Below are positions 32,501-44,000 of a stretch of 64,000 nt of DNA, piece by piece. The number at the start of each line of letters is the position of its first letter. The first letter of the stretch is position 1. A program made the position numbers and the translations under genes. The DNA is taken from positions 124,001-188,000 of the forward strand of contig JAUPFP010000011.1 in NCBI GenBank assembly GCA_036925085.1, given 5' to 3'. Source of the DNA: Brachycybe producta (taxonomy: Eukaryota > Arthropoda > Diplopoda > Playtdesmida > Andrognathidae). Below the pieces are notes generated by a model that saw nothing but the letters and a program-made list of their open reading frames with translations, had not been told where the DNA came from and did not search any database.

Positions 32501-34619
32501 CTGTTGGTCGTTTTTTTGAAAGCTCTAACTCAACATTTCTCTGCAGACTTACAGTATGTCTCAGACAATTTTTCTGGACTCATGTAGTAGACAATAGTAG
32601 AGCATAGATAAATATTTTACAAAATGAACAAGAAGGCTATTTGTACAAAGCGTAGGTCTATATTATACTAGGTGTGACGATACTCCATGTCAGTAAGAGC
32701 CATGTACAAGATTTCTCAAAAATTCAAAAGCCAGGGTGGGAAGGGGGAGGGTGAAATTCATTATAAAATTTAATATGCATTTACGCGTTATTTTATGGAG
32801 AATCAATACAAATATTTTTATATTTATAAAAATATATATCTTTAATTCAATTCAACTCGGCACACCCTTCAATGAGCCGAGAGCCATGTGGCAGGGGGGA
32901 GGTTAATTCCCAGTCGGAAATGATTGTCATTTAGACAAGGTTTAGACATTGTCAAATTGAATTCGTCCTAAAACTAACTGTTAACCGTTATTAACCGTTG
33001 ACTCAGCCTTTAGTTGTATTACTATTTTAGTTACATGTTCCTTCCAAAGGAATCTTGGCTAAGATGAAAACTGCCACATTTTTATTTATGCATCGTTTGC
33101 CTGTTTTGTATTTTTTTTTGTGTGTGTTTAGAATGGTGATTGTAATATCTCACGAGCAAATCTGAAAAAGAAGCGATACCGTTATCTAGTGGATATCTTC
33201 ACAACCGTCGTGGACATGGACTGGAGTTATAATGTATTGTTTTTCTCAATGGGTTTTATCTTTAGTTGGCTTGGTTTTTCTGTAATTTGGTATTACATCG
33301 CATTAATCCATGGTGATTTTAATCATTTGGACGATCCTGACTGGCTTCCTTGCGTTACCCACTTCGAGTCGTTTACTTCGGCGTTTTTGTTTTCGATCGA
33401 GACACAACACACCATCGGTTACGGAGAACGTTGTATAACAACGAAATGCACCGAGGCCGTTATACTCTTGTGCGTGCAGTGTATCATTGGTGTACTCATT
33501 CAAGCCTTTCTTGCGGGTGCAGTATTTGTAAAACTGTCTCGTTCGAAGAGCCGGACTCGAACACTGCTGTTTAGCCACAACGCCGTTGTAGGTCTTCGAG
33601 ACAGGAAACTCTGCCTTATGTTTCGTATTGCCGATATGCGAAAGTCACACATGATTGTAGGGCAAGTTCGTGCGCAGCTAATTAAAAAGAAACTGACAAT
33701 GGAAGGCGAAGAACTCGGTCATCATATTCACAACATTGATCTGACCGTTGATAGTTGCAATGATTATTTGTTTTTCATCTGGCCGTCCACTGCAGTGCAT
33801 GTCATTGATGAGAATAGTCCGTTTTATGGCATGTCTGCAAGCGACTTGCTGCAAGAGGAATTTGAGATCATCGTTAGCTTGGAGGGTGTCATCGAATCGA
33901 CTGGTACCACCACTCAGGTATATAATGTAACGATTGTCTAGCTAATTAAGGTATTAGGCCGGCTGCAAGTCACCCGCACATCACAGTAACATTAAGGTGG
34001 GGCCCGATACATGGACGTCAGTAGACATGTTTGGAGTTTGTTATTGTTGGTTATATCTTAGACTATTACTCTACTGGACTGGCAACTCACGAAATTTTCT
34101 GTTGGATAGTTTTGAATCGTCGTGACGTCGTTTTTGAAGTGGCGCCTCTAGCGGGACTATGGTATATGAACATTACTGTCAAAGTAAAACTTTGGACGAG
34201 TTTATTTTGTAGTTATATAGGGTGGATTTTTAATATATATTATTATAAAAAGTATGCCCGATGAAGAACTACAGCTGTGTTCAGTCAAAAAGTGTCTGTG
34301 AAGTGTTACCTGTTTTGGTTGTGGTCTATTATCAGGAAAACGCGAGTCAAACACCGTAACAACAACGTTTTCCAACGATTTTTTGCTTAGGAGACGAAAC
34401 GACAACTGGGCCGACATTAAAAAAAAATCATGTACGAGATTCACTAACATTTACACAAATTCACAGCAGAATATCACCTATGGAAATTCATTTTTCTTTT
34501 TCATCCGCATTTTACTGGATTCCTAGAATAGAATTAAAATTGGAAAATCCAGTAAAACGTGAAAAAACTAAAATAACTTGCCATACAGTATATGATTCAC
34601 CCCCAATGTCTTCCCCTTT

Positions 34620-34660
<41 letters not shown>

Positions 34661-36162
34661 AATCTAGTTAACGATTTTTTTTAAAATAATGCCACCAGGC
34701 GGAGCTGGCGTCACTTTTGCCTATGAACATGCATTTAACGCTTTAACATGTAGAAGATAGGGAGTTGCCAGTCCAGTAGAGTAACAGTCTAAGGTTATAT
34801 GGTGATCTTATCAATCAATGGGTGCACTCTGAAACAATATAAGCAGCTATCTATTATCTGAACAGAAAACGGAAAAGTAACATTTGGAAACATGTGGGCT
34901 TCAAAAAAAAAAAAAGTTTCAAGAAAGTGTGCGGGAACCATACTAGCTCCATATACCCGTCTCAAGAAAGCATTAATCTAATCCGCATATACAGTACTTG
35001 CTTCTCGAAAAGATACAATTTAATATGGCGAACTTCAGTGTGAAGGTCAGAGTTTACAAATGTGAACATGTTACTTGATCTATAGAGATCTTCTCATGTG
35101 GACAAAAATCAAAATAACGCACAGCTCACACTTGTGTAGAGTAAAAATCATTTTATATTCACATATATGATTTAATGAGCAATTTGAAGGCGTCAAATTC
35201 ATATAACATCCATGGCTCCAGGAATGGAGAATGGCACCAAGTCAGCTGTTTAAATTATTTAGGCATAGGACACGTTTTGAATAAGGCTTTCGTACATTAA
35301 TAATGGCTGTCAATTTAGCACGGCCCTGTAAGTCTGTAAGTCTCAATATTGTTCTAGTACAAAGACCTGGCTTCATGGGGAGGTTTTCTGAACAGCTGTA
35401 AGACAAATGAATAATTACTATAGTAAATTTACATGATAGAACAAAAACTATTGACAACATCTCAGACAGATGATACGAAAGATTAAAGAAAAATTTGGTT
35501 AAGGCCTGGTTAAGATTATTATACGAATAAATGCAGTACAAATGGCAATACGGAATAGGAACTTCAAAATAGCGTCACAGCCAATTGTCGTGTATCTCAA
35601 CGCATTGCTTGCTGTGACATCCATTTTGATGTCACTATTCCATGTTGCCATTTGTGCTCCATTGTAAGAACACATGTTTGTATATACGAGCATACAAGCT
35701 AACACACAATACACCATCTAATCCAGCACAAACTACATGTCTCTTAGCAAATAGATTTAAAAAAAGGACATGAATATTAATTCAGGGAACTTTTCAATTG
35801 TACTTTAGGCAAGAACTTCCTATCTTCCAAATGAAATCCTGTGGGGTCGTCGTTTCAAGCAGTTAGTCCACTATAACGACAATGACGAAGAGTACAAAGT
35901 GGACCTCGTTCGTATGAACTACACGTACGAAGTGGAGACGCCACGTTGTAGTGCCAAAGAATTAAGCGAAATGCAAAAACCCTTTGATAACCACAAAGTG
36001 GATCTCCAACCTTCGAAGAAGTCTAGAAAAGTCAATATACCTACAAATCCCAGTTATGAACTTGTGAAGAGCAGTTACAGTGTCCGTCAGACTGTCAACA
36101 GTTACTCTTATGGCGCCAATTGTGATCAGCGAAATAACCATTGGCTGCATGCTTCCAGATAA
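29555..36162 (+). CDS. Inward-rectifier potassium channel, Kir B (3 exons, 434 aa)
   Basis: Exons are 29555-29719, 33132-33917 and 35809-36162, introns GT-AG and phase 0 at the same positions as in Kir A. The first exon (55 aa, MCRSSSQ…KRAVLK) is much shorter than that of Kir A. The core exon is exactly 786 nt in all three genes. The filter is TIGYG at residues 149-153, TM1 about 89-113, TM2 about 163-188, with Gln179 at the rectification-control position. The pore-flanking cysteines (PCV, KC) are kept. The PKKR motif after TM2 is SKSR here, so one PIP2-site lysine of vertebrate Kir2 is a serine. Expected role is a plasma-membrane K+ channel subunit, able to tetramerise with itself and perhaps with its paralogue. 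Intron 1 carries a LINE tail and hAT/MITE insertions. Closest relative is Kir C. Confidence 0.95.
29940..30495 (+). pseudogene. LINE reverse-transcriptase 3' fragment in Kir B intron 1
   Basis: Translation from 29954 reads QHRAARFVCGKYGYADSVT and parallels the QRRAARFVKGRYAYTDSVS segment of the LINE at 48216. It continues in C-terminal RT-like sequence with a frame break near 30225. The 3' tail is AAATCAAATCAAAC-like. It is 5'-truncated and dead. Confidence 0.75.
30651..31340. mobile_element. Non-autonomous hAT-type element in Kir B intron 1
   Basis: Ends are CCGTGTTGGGTCAAATTACT and, reverse-complemented, CAGTGTTGGGAAGTAATTTG. Flanks GTTGCGAG and GCTGCGAT match at 6 of 8 positions, an eroded 8-bp target duplication. 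The element at 51264-52110 has the same tips. Confidence 0.75.
31372..32021. mobile_element. TIR element in Kir B intron 1
   Basis: Both ends carry GCCTAGTTCTCACAACCTTC, followed by TGTAGCTC-GGCTAA on each side, mirrored over about 35 bp. 650 bp, non-coding. No clear target duplication was found and the superfamily is not assigned. Confidence 0.75.
32838..32965 (-). mobile_element. LINE 3' tail, minus strand
   Basis: On the minus strand it contains CCACATGGCTCT and then a TGAATTGAATT-like terminal repeat, matching the 3' ends at 47455-47595, 48000-48130 and 57265-57335. It is a heavily truncated insertion in Kir B intron 1. Confidence 0.65.
34057..34793. mobile_element. TIR element in Kir B intron 2
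   Basis: Ends are CTTAGACTATTACTCTACTG and, mirrored, CTTAGACTGTTACTCTACTG, over about 33 bp. GTTATAT flanks both sides (34050-34056 and 34794-34800), giving a 7-bp or 8-bp target duplication. It contains a poly-A run at 34622-34660. It is absent from Kir C intron 2 as far as I can see, so it inserted after the duplication. Confidence 0.8.
35495..35725. mobile_element. Small foldback element in Kir B intron 2
   Basis: GGCCTGGTTAAGATTATTAT at the left is mirrored near 35665-35680 (AATGGCAATACGGAATAG pairs with CTATTCCATGTTGCCATT). A homologous copy sits at 44808-44966 in the equivalent intron of Kir C, so it predates the gene duplication. Confidence 0.65.
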
Positions 36163-37879
36163 CGAACTGTTTCCGTTGTATTGGTTGATTATAGGTTTTA
36201 ATTTTAAGCGCTTTTTTTTTTGTTAATTTAATACTTTTACATTTGTATGTTATTTTGATTGTTACTCGGTATTGGTTTTATAGTGTTTTCTAGATGTGTG
36301 TCTTCAGTTATGAGATTGAATTTGACTCTTAAGTTGATTGATTTCGTTCATTTGAAATAATTCAATTGTATACACGTTCCTAAATGTTGTTATTGGAATG
36401 GTTTGTATTATAAGTTATTAATATTTATTTGATTTGATGTGGCATGGTATGGTTTTGTAAGGGGAGACTAGCCAAGCGGGCATTTACACCAATGGGCCCA
36501 AATAGTTTTGGGGGGGGCCGAGTTTTGCATTTTATAGAGACGATTTCATAATGAAACGAAATGAAAATTTAAAAATCACACAAGAAATCAGTTGCAATCA
36601 GTTGCAGTTGAAAATATCAAAAAAGTTAAAATGACACATTTTGGCTTAAACAATTTTTAGTTAAAAATTAAAATTAGTAATCATTTAATTTCTGTTTCTG
36701 TTTAAACATTAAAAAAAATTACTCTTTGTTAAAATGCGGCCTTAGGAGTTTTGCTACCGAGGTTACTGCCTAAGTTCGCAAAGGTTAAACGGGAACTTTG
36801 CATAACTTGTATATACCCTGTATTGTAAACGTATATTCCTAAAAGGGCCAAAAATTGTAAAATACGATTCATACAAGGATACGACAACAGGCTGATTAGT
36901 AATTACTAATTATAAAGTAATTATCATATAAGTATCACTTTCATTTTATGTTTTAAATTAATAAATTTTGTTCGTCCAGATCAGGGATGTTGTAAATTTA
37001 GTACCATTAGAAATAAACGGTAATATTATACAATACAGTATATAGTTGCAGGTATTTACACGTGATTTCAAACTGATATTGGCATAGATATAGGAATAGT
37101 GTAATTTTATTATAATACTAGTGGGGTAACCCATCATAAATGACGGGAGCCAAATTCACAGGCACTGTGAATCATTTTGTGACGTCAGACCAAGTAACAA
37201 ACCAATTAGAAATTGATGACGTTCATAAAAGAGCGGAGCAAAAGAAATTCTAATGCTGGGCACAATTGCCCATGATAAATTCTAGTTTAATTTTGCTACT
37301 ATTAGCCCCTCCCCTTTTTTATATTTGAAAGAGAAAATGAGATTTTCATTTTCTCTCGTGTGCCCATGCACGTCGTTTGTTCCTTTTTTTTACTTCTTTC
37401 ATTTCAATTTCAGTTTCCGCCCTCCAGCTTTTTTTCCCTCCCCGTTTCTCTCTCTCTCCCCTCCCTCTTTCCTACCTTCCCCCCCCACTCCAATTTAATA
37501 TCATGGGGTTCTTGGATGGGGAGAATGCAACATTATGTTGACCTTGAGAAAAAAAAGCGGTTCATTTATTTAAATTTATATAAATTCCGACGTGCTTGAA
37601 GGTTTTTGTCCTTGTTTGTACCGTGTTACTGACTCAGGGAAGTGAGGAAGGAGAGAATGAAGGACAGACGGGGCTTAATATATATATATAATAGTAAAAC
37701 AGATTAAAGAAATCCAATGGACTTTCATTGCTTTGATATGCTAATTTGGAGTCATTAAAAAAAATTATGTTTTTAATTTATCATTGGCCTAAGTTTATTT
37801 TAAAAAAGATGCCTTGCTTTGTTAAATCAAACAACCAGTTTAATTCCATTGTTTTCCTTCATTTATACATTTCTTAAAT
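36163..37879. other. Kir B 3' flank and intergenic
   Basis: The first ~450 bp closely match the sequence after Kir C (45659-46130), including the putative 3' UTR. Further right is AT-rich sequence, a block containing ACTAGTGGGGTAACCCATCA of unknown nature at about 37118, and a CT-rich tract at 37435-37495. No exon is supported. Confidence 0.45.
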
Positions 37880-38335
37880 GGTAACTTAAGAGTGAATTTA
37901 CACATTTGCATTTTGGATGTACATTGCGGATGATGCATTTGTAGTGAAAGTGAAAGATGAAGGTGGAGCAATTTACACCATGTAATGGTTGAATTCACTT
38001 CTTTAGTTTCCAAAATGGAGGCGACTGAATTAGTGTCAAACTTTCCTAACTAAACGTATTAGCTGTAAAGCAAAACCAATTTAAACAAGGCTTTCTGGGC
38101 GGCCTGTTCACTTCTCACTGGATGCACAGTTGTAGTAAATTACTAGTTTACACTTGTCACTGACGCTTTACTGTGGATGAATCATCAATTCGATTCATCA
38201 AAAATTCATTCACTTTTCACTTTGGATGTTCACTTTGGTTGCAATGAAGTTGAAAACAATATTTGCACCTTTCACTGCAGATGAATTATTCGCGATGTAC
38301 ATCCAAAATGTAAAGTGTAAATTCGCTGTTATGAA
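37880..38335. mobile_element. Foldback MITE with ~70-bp TIRs
   Basis: The left arm GAGTGAATTTACACATTTGC, then TTTTGGATGTACATTGCG, is mirrored at the right end as AGCGAATTTACACTTTACAT, then TTTTGGATGTACATCGCG. Non-coding, with approximate tips. It ends just before the solo LTR at 38351. Confidence 0.7.
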
Positions 38336-38350
38336 ATTTGTACTCATAGG

Positions 38351-39044
38351 TGTGAGCTTTTGACATCAACCAATATTTATTACCAACCTTTAGATGACAT
38401 TTTCTGTACCTCGAATCCTCTCTGAACAGTACGGTGCCCGCACGGAGAAGATTCGAGCTGCAGAGAGAGTTGGATGGAGACAGATCGTGGTCACTCCTCT
38501 GCATGGGGGTGAAATCGATGCAGGAGAGTGGCGGCCATCTCTCTCTCTTCCGGCTGATGCTGATGTACATCTTCTTTTTTCGGTATCTTGACAAGAGAAG
38601 ATGTTGTAGCTGCTGAGAATCGTATAACTCTTGCCCTGTGGAGTCTCCGGCCTCTGAAGAGAAGTTGGTTACATTACAGAAAGACAACGCTGTTTCTTGT
38701 TATAACACTTTTATTCATCACTTGTAAGAAACACAGAATACAAGGATGAATATGTAAAATACTAACGGTGCGTCCTCAGGCCCATGATTCGGAATTTATC
38801 ACGGAATACAGGCAAAGGACAAGAACTGAAGACAAAGAGGAATGCGGTCCTTTTATACCTTGGACCTGTGTACACCTGCGAGGTGTAACCAGGTCCAAGT
38901 GACCATGGTATTATTTGTATCAATATGCCGCTTGGGTATGAGTCAGAAAGGTGAGTCAGAGGGGAGGGAGGGACGGTTGAGAGTTGTTTACCTCCCCCCC
39001 CCCGGCTATGGTTTTGGCGGGATCACGATTTACAGGGTGTTACA
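38351..39044 (-). mobile_element. Solo LTR, minus strand, with 4-bp TSD
   Basis: On the minus strand it runs from TGTAACACCCTGTA (39044) to GCTCACA (38351), flanked by TAGG on both sides (38347-38350 and 39045-39048). A TATAAAAGG box (about 38849-38857) and AATAAA (38710-38715) are spaced as in a functional LTR. The first 14 bases match the TGTGACACCCTGTA start of the 9501 element at 13 positions, but the body differs. 694 bp. Confidence 0.8.
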
Positions 39045-39079
39045 TAGGTATGTATTGAACCATTGGTATACGTGGACTT

Positions 39080-39300
39080 GTTAGCATGTGTACAAACATG
39101 CGCATGTGTGTAAGCTGTATGTATACAAATGTATGTGCACATGTTTAAGCGAAGATGCACACTTTGTGCACACGTGTATAATTGTGTATATAAATGCATG
39201 TGTTTTTGCAAATGCACACATGTATTCACAAACAAATGTGTGCACACACACAGGGAAAGTACATGCTTGAATACAAGGAAATGCATGTGTACACATGCAC
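39080..39300. repeat. Alternating TG/CA/TA tract
   Basis: About 220 bp composed largely of TGTGCACA, ATGTGTAC, TATACA and CACACACA words with strong purine-pyrimidine alternation. The open frames it creates on both strands are Cys/His/Thr-rich artefacts of this composition. Confidence 0.7.
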
Positions 39301-39329
39301 TCACTGAGGAATTCTAGAATTTATTCAAT

Positions 39330-40220
39330 TTTGTGACCCACTGCAGTAATTTGTCCATATGGACATCATTGCCAAAGTCACGCCGAAAGTCTTTTTTCTA
39401 TACCTGCACCACTGTGGGCAAGTTCAATGTTGGACTGATAAGCCACTGTATTGAAGAGCTTTTTGAGGTGTCACGATGCTATCGGTGTAATCTATTTGAC
39501 TATATTTCAATAATATGTGAAGTACAACCCCCTAAGTGACTATTGTGTGGGGGGAAATCATGTTGCAAAGTACTGCACTGCACCTGACTCTGACTGTTTT
39601 AATTGCTGCCATGCCAGACTTTTTTTACATGCCGACCCCACTACTGATATGAAGTGCCCAGTCTATATTTTGCAATTGGACCTGCTGAAGTGCCAAATAG
39701 ACTATGGATCACAGTAGTAATCTTCTAGCTATGCCACTTTCACTTGGAAAATCAAAAGTTGCTGGTGCTTTTTTGTATTCATTTGGGAAGGACTATGATG
39801 TGGTCTTTGTTTAGGAGCCCTCTCCATAGCTGCTAGCTTCTGGTGGCCATGGCACACACACCGTTCCTGAGCCCAAGGTGAGGAGGGACCTTGCTATCAT
39901 CCATCACCCCACCTGGACAATGTTGAAACTAAAGCAATTTACCTCAGCAACAAGCAGTACCAACAGCAGCCAATGCCTGTTGGCCAACATATAATAGATG
40001 TCCCATCTATTTATATAATAGGTGATAAGTTTGATAACCACTGAGCCCATTGTTGATGATAGCTGTGTGCTAGAGTTGACACTTGTGCACAGTGTGAAAG
40101 CACTTGTAGTGCATATCTTGGTGCAGTTTGGTATGCTTTTGTAATTGCAAGAAGAAAATGATGCTGGGCTGTGTCTAGTAAAAGCAGCTTGGGGAGCACT
40201 GTAAGAAAATACATTGCTCA
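39330..40220 (+). pseudogene. Decayed LINE: ORF1 zinc knuckles and endonuclease start
   Basis: In two frames the translation reads RCYRCN, then CVGGNHVAKYC and DCFNCCHAR, the spacing of the zinc knuckles found in ORF1 of jockey/I-type LINEs. Further on SKVAGAFLYSFGKDYDVVFV resembles the N terminus of an APE-type endonuclease. Stops and frame changes interrupt it throughout. Confidence 0.6.
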
Positions 40221-40340
40221 AAGTGCGTGTGTGTGGGAATGCATAGCAGACATATATACATACAGACAGACATACAGATAGACAGACAACTCACATTTTG
40301 AAAGTGTGTTCCTCGATCTGTTTGTGTGGGGACTATCTAG

Positions 40341-40390
40341 AGGGCTCCAATGGGATCTTTACAGGGCTCCAATGGGATCTTTACAGGGCT
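40341..40390. repeat. 22-bp tandem duplication
   Basis: AGGGCTCCAATGGGATCTTTAC occurs twice in succession, followed by the first six bases of a third copy. Confidence 0.85.
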
Positions 40391-40598
40391 AACTTTTTAT
40401 GAGAAATCTAATAGTGTGATTTAAAAATGCTAGAATGGCTTTTCTGTATACGCCTGGTAAATAAAAATGCAATGTCTGTCTGTCTGTCAGTTCACCATAC
40501 ATTCTTCTATCTGGACCGAACTTGAAAGGGTTACTTCCTATGTCCTTTGAGGTGACCTTGGGTACATGAGAGCGCAGAAATCTAACTTGCACACCATC

Positions 40599-40630
40599 AA
40601 TAATAATAATAATAATAATAATAATAATTA
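40599..40630. repeat. (AAT)n microsatellite, left edge of Kir C block
   Basis: Counterpart of 29135-29175 before Kir B. It supports a shared 5' boundary for the duplicated unit. Confidence 0.8.
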
Positions 40631-41079
40631 TAATTGTATTTTGAAAGCGTAAGGATAACCCTGCGTATTGCGAGAAAATTCGCAGGAAATGATGATGATT
40701 TGTATTTTGAAAATTGTATATCTATTTTTGACGTAGATCCGGATTGGACGTTTCAGTAATATACAATGTGTTATAATAACTAACATTGTTCTTTTTTTTT
40801 TTGGCGGCGTCAGATACTTATTTTTTTAATTACCTGTTCTTATTTTGATTCTCGTTTATTGTTTTCAGCAATTAAAGCCTTCTAACAGTCACAAGTTTCA
40901 TAGTAGACCTATATTTAATTCTGGTGAATAATTATCACCATTTAGGAGTTGTTTTGTTATTTATTTATTATTAACAGATTCAGTTTTTTTCTTTTCTCTC
41001 CACACATTTGAGGTTCAGATTCAGCATTGGTGTGTGTGAAATTTATCCGATCCGTTTTCAAATATAGGCTTGCTACAAA

Positions 41080-44000
41080 ATGTGTCGGTCTAGAACTAAG
41101 GTGATTTCGGAAAATGGAAACGGGCAAGTTGAAAGTAGGAGAAATCATCACAATGATTATTTGTTCAATTTGTACTTTCATTTACGAAATGCATTTTCTG
41201 CAAGGATGACGAAACAAAACGTTAAGAAACGAGCCGTTTTAAAGGTTTGTTTATTTTTTTTTTTGGGGGGGGGGGGGGGGTTCATGGTTAGGTTCATGGA
41301 AGCCCGCACATAGCGACAAGAGGGGGCCCTTGTACCCACCTGGAAAATTACAGTAATATCTAATTTTTTTTTACCTACTGCTTTTTAGTTTTTAACCAAG
41401 TTCTTCGCACTAACTACTTTAAAAAATCTGGATGAAAAATACCCTTGTTCTTAATTTCCTGTTTTGCATTTTTCGAGCTTTTGGTAAAAAAATTTAACCT
41501 TGATCATTGTGTTTTGCATAAATTTCTGAGCGCGGCATCCATTAGGTTATTTTTTAATCTTTTGATAATATTGCGGCCATATGCAAATGATGCTGATTGC
41601 ATCGTTGGCTCACTTTCAGAAAATGCTTGTGACGTCAGAATGGTTGACAAAAAATAAGGCTTAACTGTCTCATTTTGTCTAATAAAAAAGAAATAACAGC
41701 AAGAACCATTTTGTTTAAATTGTTGAGAACATTTGCTAACATACATTTTCTATCAGTCTTAAATTTCTGTCAACCCCACTGAAGTCAGAAGGTTCATTAT
41801 CCTAATTTTTCTCTTATTTTATAGTGTCTCAAAAATTGTATGCACACTTTGGTTGTTAATAACTGCCATGTTCATTTTCTTAAATTTAATTTTATGTTTT
41901 TATAATTAAGAGTAAGTGTTACAATAAAGATTACTTATAACAACATTGCATATTTATTTTTCAATGAGGAATTATCCTAAGTTTTCAAAATGTCGTCCAT
42001 TCCTAACAAGACATTTGGTAAGAAGCTGATTTGCAAACATCAATTAAAGGTATGTTTTGCAATTATGGCATTACAGTTCTTGTTAATTTTTTTTTTTCCT
42101 TTATACAATTATGGCAAATCAGTTTCTTGCCGATCTTAGCAATGTCTTGATGAGAATGGACCACCTTTTGAAAACTTGAGATAATTCCTCATTTAAACAT
42201 AAAACATGTATTGCTGTAATATATAATCTTTATTGTAACACTTACTGTACTATAAAAAATATTTAACTTCATGCTAACTATTGACTGCGTAGTGCCACAC
42301 ATTACAAGTACCAAAAAGCCCTGCAATGAGCAATTCTTTGCTCAGCTCTATGGTTTGCTAATGATTCCCAGGAAAACAACAGCCAAAATTAAACTTCGAA
42401 TAGAAGCATACAATAAGACTACCACAAAGGATAGTTTGCACTACACCAATAGGAGAGGCTACGTATACTAGTTTCACTACAGCCAAGTGGATCATCAGTA
42501 GGCTTGTAACTCCTAACATGCAAAATTGAGTGGCCACACTAGAGTGGCAAACAACCAACAAGCATGTATTGGTAAATGCATGCGACTGTTTGTCACTCTA
42601 ATGTGGCCTCTCAATTTTGCATGTTAGGAGTTAAAAGCCTACTGATGATATGTATTATATGTCTATTGTCTATGTTATATTTCAAGTCAAGAATTGTTTA
42701 ATTGTAACAAATCTTGCAGCCCTGCAGCATACCTTTTCTATTTCACGTATTAAATAAACTCAAAAAAGATTCCGAATGGGTGAACAATATTTCTAGCAGT
42801 GTTTGATGCATGAATCTCAGCCTTTGATTGTATCACTATTTTAGTTTTATTTGTTCCTTCCAAAAAGAATCTTTGAAAAGGAATTTTCAGTTTGGCAATA
42901 ATGGAAGAAACTACCACATTTTTATTTATGCATCATATGCCTGTTTTGTATTTTTTTGTTGTTGTCTAGAATGGTGATTGTAATATCTCACGAGTACATC
43001 TGACAAAGAAACGATACCGTTATCTAATGGATATCTTCACAACTGTCGTGGACATGAACTGGAGTTATAATGTGTTGTTTCTATCAGTGAGTTTCATCTG
43101 TAGTTGGCTTATTTTTGCTGCCCTTTGGTATTACATCGCATTAGTCTATGGTGATTTTAATCATTTGGACGATCCTGACTACCTTCCTTGCGTTACCGAC
43201 CTCCATTCATTTGCTTCGACATTTTTGTTTTCGATCGAGACACAACACACCATCGGATACGGAAAAAGTCGTATAACAACGAAATGCCCCGAAGCCATTA
43301 TACTCTTGTGCGTGCAGTGTATCGTTGGTGTACTCATTCAAGCCTTTCTTGCGGGTGCAGTGTTTGTAAAACTGTCTCGTTCGAAGAGCCGGACTCGAAC
43401 ACTGCTGTTTAGCCACAACGCCGTTGTAGCGCTTCGAGACAGGAAACTCTGCCTCATGTTTCGTATTGCTGATATGCGAAAGTCACACATGATTGTAGGG
43501 CAAGTTCGTGCGCAGCTAATTAAAAAGAAATTGACAATGGAAGGCGAAGAACTCGGTCATCATATTCACAACATTAATCTGACCATTGATAGTTGCAATG
43601 ATTATTTGTTATTCATCTGGCCGTCCACTGCAGTGCATGTCATTGATGAGTATAGTCCGTTTTACGGCATGTCTGCAAGCGTCTTGCTGCAAGAGGAATT
43701 TGAGATCATTGTTAGCTTGGAGGGTGTAATGGAATCAACGGGTACCAGCATTCAGGTATATAAACAATTCTCTAACTTAGGTAATAGGCTGACTGCACTC
43801 ACCCGCACATCACAGTAACAAGGTGGGGCCAGGTATAGGCTACATGGATGATGGACTTCAGTAGATACATTCTAGATATTTATTTAGTCATTTTTCAGTT
43901 GTTATTTATAGTTACTAGAAGCATGCCGTGCCATGCCCGTCATAAGAAGGGGAGTTTGGACATTAACCTTTCAAATAAATATATGTTTAGACATTATGTG

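Noticed and set aside
39023-39317. Cys/His/Thr-rich frames on both strands, zinc-finger-like at first sight
   Set aside because: They arise from the alternating TG/CA tract, appear in all frames and lack regular C2H2 spacing.
29135-40630. AAT runs considered as CRISPR-like arrays or other spaced repeats
   Set aside because: Plain trinucleotide microsatellites without unique spacers, in an animal genome.
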